Of a stretch of DNA of 64,000 nt, positions 63,501 through 64,000 are shown piece by piece (the stretch's first letter is position 1; the number at the start of each line of letters is the position of its first letter). The DNA lies in the NCBI GenBank assembly GCA_024362935.1, contig JANCRA010000004.1:24729121-24793120 (forward strand). The letters run 5' to 3'. The notes below the pieces were generated by a model that was not told the origin of the DNA, made no database searches, and saw nothing but the letters and a program-made list of their open reading frames with translations. The stretch comes from Setophaga petechia (Eukaryota; Chordata; Aves; Passeriformes; Parulidae). The translations under genes were made by a program, and so were the position numbers.

Positions 63501-63932
63501 GGTAATGATTTATAGAGAGGATAAGAGTTTTATTCAGAACTGCTGTTACTTGCAGCTTTTAGCACTTCAAAATTATACAACAAATGCTAAAATGTCCATT
63601 CAAGGTCCATTTTCTCAATATCATACAATATAAAATGTTTTGCCACACCAGCATTGTCTGTAAGCTGCAACACATGAGCACCACTTCCCACTGCAGAATG
63701 TGTCTTGGTAAACTACAGTCTCACAGAAAACTGTGGCTAGGAAAAGCCCTACCTTCTCTTCCTGATGTATTCTGTTCGCATTTTCCATCTGATAGCTGTG
63801 CAAGGACTGGATTTTGTCAATCTGCTGTCGCTGCTTCTCTAGCTCCCCTTGGAATTCATTCTTTTTTTGTTCCACAGCACCCCTCTCCGCTGCTGCCCGG
63901 CGGACTTTGCCTTCCAGATCCATGATTCGACC
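39452..63932 (-). CDS. GOLM1: GOLM1 (GP73), Golgi membrane protein 1, C-terminal eight coding exons; 5' end outside window
   Basis: GOLM1 is a type II membrane protein of the cis-Golgi that cycles through endosomes and can be released after proprotein-convertase cleavage. Eight exons join in frame to 353 codons plus stop. With about 43 residues missing (cytoplasmic tail and membrane anchor, beyond 64000) the protein would be near 396 residues, against 401 in human. Visible parts in order: stem with the cleavage region KVRRAAAERG, a luminal coiled coil (exons at 63753, 54413, 53332 and 47474), two N-glycosylation sequons NIT and NQT that match known positions in the family, a variable acidic and Gln/Glu-rich tail, and a conserved block NEAESETDKQAALAG. 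The extreme C-terminus differs from mammals. The gene appears intact in what is seen. It is convergent with NAA35. Confidence 0.93.
39851..39964 (-). CDS. GOLM1: GOLM1 exon: conserved acidic C-terminal block
   Basis: Encodes DKQEGEEVNQDKDVDYNLDV then NEAESETDKQAALAGIEN. The NEAESETDKQAALAG block is nearly invariant in vertebrate GOLM1 and identifies the gene. Acceptor TTCCAG, donor GTAAAA. Confidence 0.94.
42012..42299 (-). CDS. GOLM1: GOLM1 exon: acidic Gln/Glu-rich region
   Basis: A 288-base exon encoding RTDSLTDMRKQEPKAEEEQL and ending near SYDDKQDDLLPGKA. Rich in E, Q, K and P, as expected for the disordered luminal tail. Acceptor TTTTCAG; the donor GTTTGT is rather weak. Confidence 0.88.
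43515..43644 (-). CDS. GOLM1: GOLM1 exon: variable luminal region (first part)
   Basis: Encodes VDTQLPTLKQAGFKQADLEQ through VPTVRKTDLMQVK, in phase with its neighbours. Acceptor TTTACAG, donor GTGAGA. It is in a poorly conserved region, so support comes mainly from frame and splice sites. Confidence 0.85.
44300..44505 (+). pseudogene. Olfactory receptor pseudogene fragment in GOLM1 intron
   Basis: One plus-strand frame reads LPHMALYDRVGIFAYLRPPS from 44310 or so, the shape of an avian olfactory receptor from the end of TM6 into the third extracellular loop. About 115 bases later a different frame reads LIYSMGNRELRNAMS (44434-44478), the TM7 and helix 8 signature usually LIYSxRNxEL. The spacing is right for one receptor with a frameshift between. 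Nothing upstream (TM1-TM5) was recognised, so it is a short dead fragment, probably retroposed or a remnant of a duplicated copy. It lies antisense to GOLM1. Confidence 0.65.
45290..45545 (+). mobile_element. CR1 LINE 3' fragment in GOLM1 intron
   Basis: 'acaatgggaaatggccccaggttgcaccagaagaggtttagattgg' type text at 45295-45342, 'ggctttggaacaggttgtcc' at 45377 and a tail TTATGATTCTATAA at 45530-45543 match CR1. It is antisense to GOLM1. The bases just to the left (45075-45290) may belong to a more decayed extension. Confidence 0.85.
47474..47600 (-). CDS. GOLM1: GOLM1 exon: end of coiled coil
   Basis: Encodes LSQCINQMKELKEQCEERID then KNSDVPQIKENKDITEDSQ. The first half matches mammals closely; the second half is in the fast-evolving part. 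Acceptor TTTTTCAG, donor GTATGG, ends in phase 0. Confidence 0.93.
48000..53300. other. GOLM1 intron with one LTR, otherwise unremarkable
   Basis: Besides the solo LTR at 51409-52079, I see no supported feature. A 195-codon open frame at 48659-49246 (plus strand) resembles no protein I know and carries long phenylalanine/leucine-rich text typical of translated T-rich DNA. Confidence 0.5.
51409..52079 (+). mobile_element. Solo ERV LTR, 5-bp target duplication, well preserved
   Basis: The element starts TGTCCTGGGTTGG and ends AAACCTAGACA, with matching inverted ends (TGTC..GG-TT). It is flanked by perfect CAGGT duplications at 51404-51408 and 52080-52084. A poly(A) signal AATAAA lies at 51928-51933, followed by a T-rich and G-rich region ending in GTGGGGGGGAGGG (51993-52005), a normal U3-R-U5 layout on the plus strand. 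At 671 bases with clean ends it looks younger than the other repeats. It is a solo LTR with no retroviral genes and sits in a GOLM1 intron in antisense. Confidence 0.9.
53332..53434 (-). CDS. GOLM1: GOLM1 exon: coiled coil with NQT sequon
   Basis: Encodes ENLKELQTEYGKLQLDVYWF then QKNQTNLQRKFSYD. Acceptor TTGACCAG, donor GTAAGT, 103 bases. The NQT sequon is conserved with mammals. Confidence 0.93.
54413..54467 (-). CDS. GOLM1: GOLM1 exon: NIT sequon
   Basis: A 55-base exon encoding AVLMSNITLNERLIQSLR with donor GTATGT and acceptor TTTCAG. It aligns directly after the previous exon with the human sequence and carries the NIT glycosylation sequon. Confidence 0.92.
54500..63700. other. Large GOLM1 intron, little recognised content
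   Basis: This 9.3-kb intron separates the stem exon from the NIT exon. Apart from the LTR piece near 57.7-58.0 kb, I recognised no exon, RNA gene or clear repeat; open frames are short and without splice support. Confidence 0.6.
57690..58045 (+). mobile_element. Degenerate ERV LTR fragment
   Basis: The stretch 'caaactggccaaagggacattacttacca' at 57839, then 'taaagtgggggagcgggccagg' at 57881 and 'gttcttacctcaacacagagttttt' near 58013 follow the order of a common avian ERV LTR (the 'ctggccaaagggatattcca ... tataaactgggggg ... ttttatctcaacccatgagttt' family). The termini are not clear, so the limits are approximate. It is antisense to GOLM1. Confidence 0.6.
63753..63932 (-). CDS. GOLM1: GOLM1 exon: stem and start of coiled coil
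   Basis: Sixty codons in phase 0, starting GRIMDLEGKVRRAAAERG and running through EFQGELEKQRQQIDKIQ to IHQEEK. Acceptor CTTCCTCAG, donor GTAGGG. The convertase site reads KVRR where human has RVRR. Confidence 0.95.
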
Positions 63933-64000
63933 CTGAGGAAGAGCAGATTAGCCAAAGCAATCAAAAATGCTTGCCCCTTGCCAGAATCTTGTCCAATATA

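Noticed and set aside
1..64000. CRISPR arrays, operons, tRNA or rRNA genes
   Set aside because: The window is vertebrate nuclear DNA. No regularly spaced repeats, tRNA-like promoter boxes in a cloverleaf, or rRNA sequence was seen.

Overview
The window looks like a piece of a bird genome, probably a songbird and probably the Z chromosome. The evidence is two large vertebrate genes with small exons, at least ten fragments of CR1 (the dominant bird LINE), and LTR remnants of the kind common in passerines. NAA35 and GOLM1 lie next to each other on human 9q21, which corresponds to the avian Z. The species and chromosome are inferred; the genes are read directly.

Layout. At 1-830 there is AT-rich DNA ending in an A-rich tract. 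At 870-1700 lies a CpG island with a possible first exon on the minus strand; synteny suggests AGTPBP1, but I could not prove it. From 2050 to 9140 the DNA is intergenic with old CR1 copies. A second CpG island at 9200-10450 is the promoter of NAA35. NAA35 runs on the plus strand with coding sequence 11371-35561 in 22 coding exons. I joined all of them; every junction keeps frame and the total is 725 codons plus stop, the length I recall for the human protein. Its poly(A) signal is at 35896. GOLM1 faces it on the minus strand: eight coding exons from 63932 down to 39452, with the N-terminal exon (cytoplasmic tail and membrane anchor) beyond the right edge. The two genes converge tail to tail.

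Function. NAA35 is the large auxiliary subunit of the NatC N-terminal acetyltransferase (with NAA30 and NAA38). GOLM1 (GP73) is a type II cis-Golgi membrane protein with a luminal coiled coil and an acidic tail. They are neighbours by synteny; nothing here suggests a joint function.

The most interesting accessory items are: a GC-AG intron in NAA35; a possible in-frame alternative end exon of NAA35 at 22997; a decayed olfactory-receptor fragment inside a GOLM1 intron; three solo LTRs with readable target-site duplications; a five-copy 20-bp GC minisatellite in the NAA35 promoter island; and a CpG-rich patch around one NAA35 exon. I found no wholly new system.
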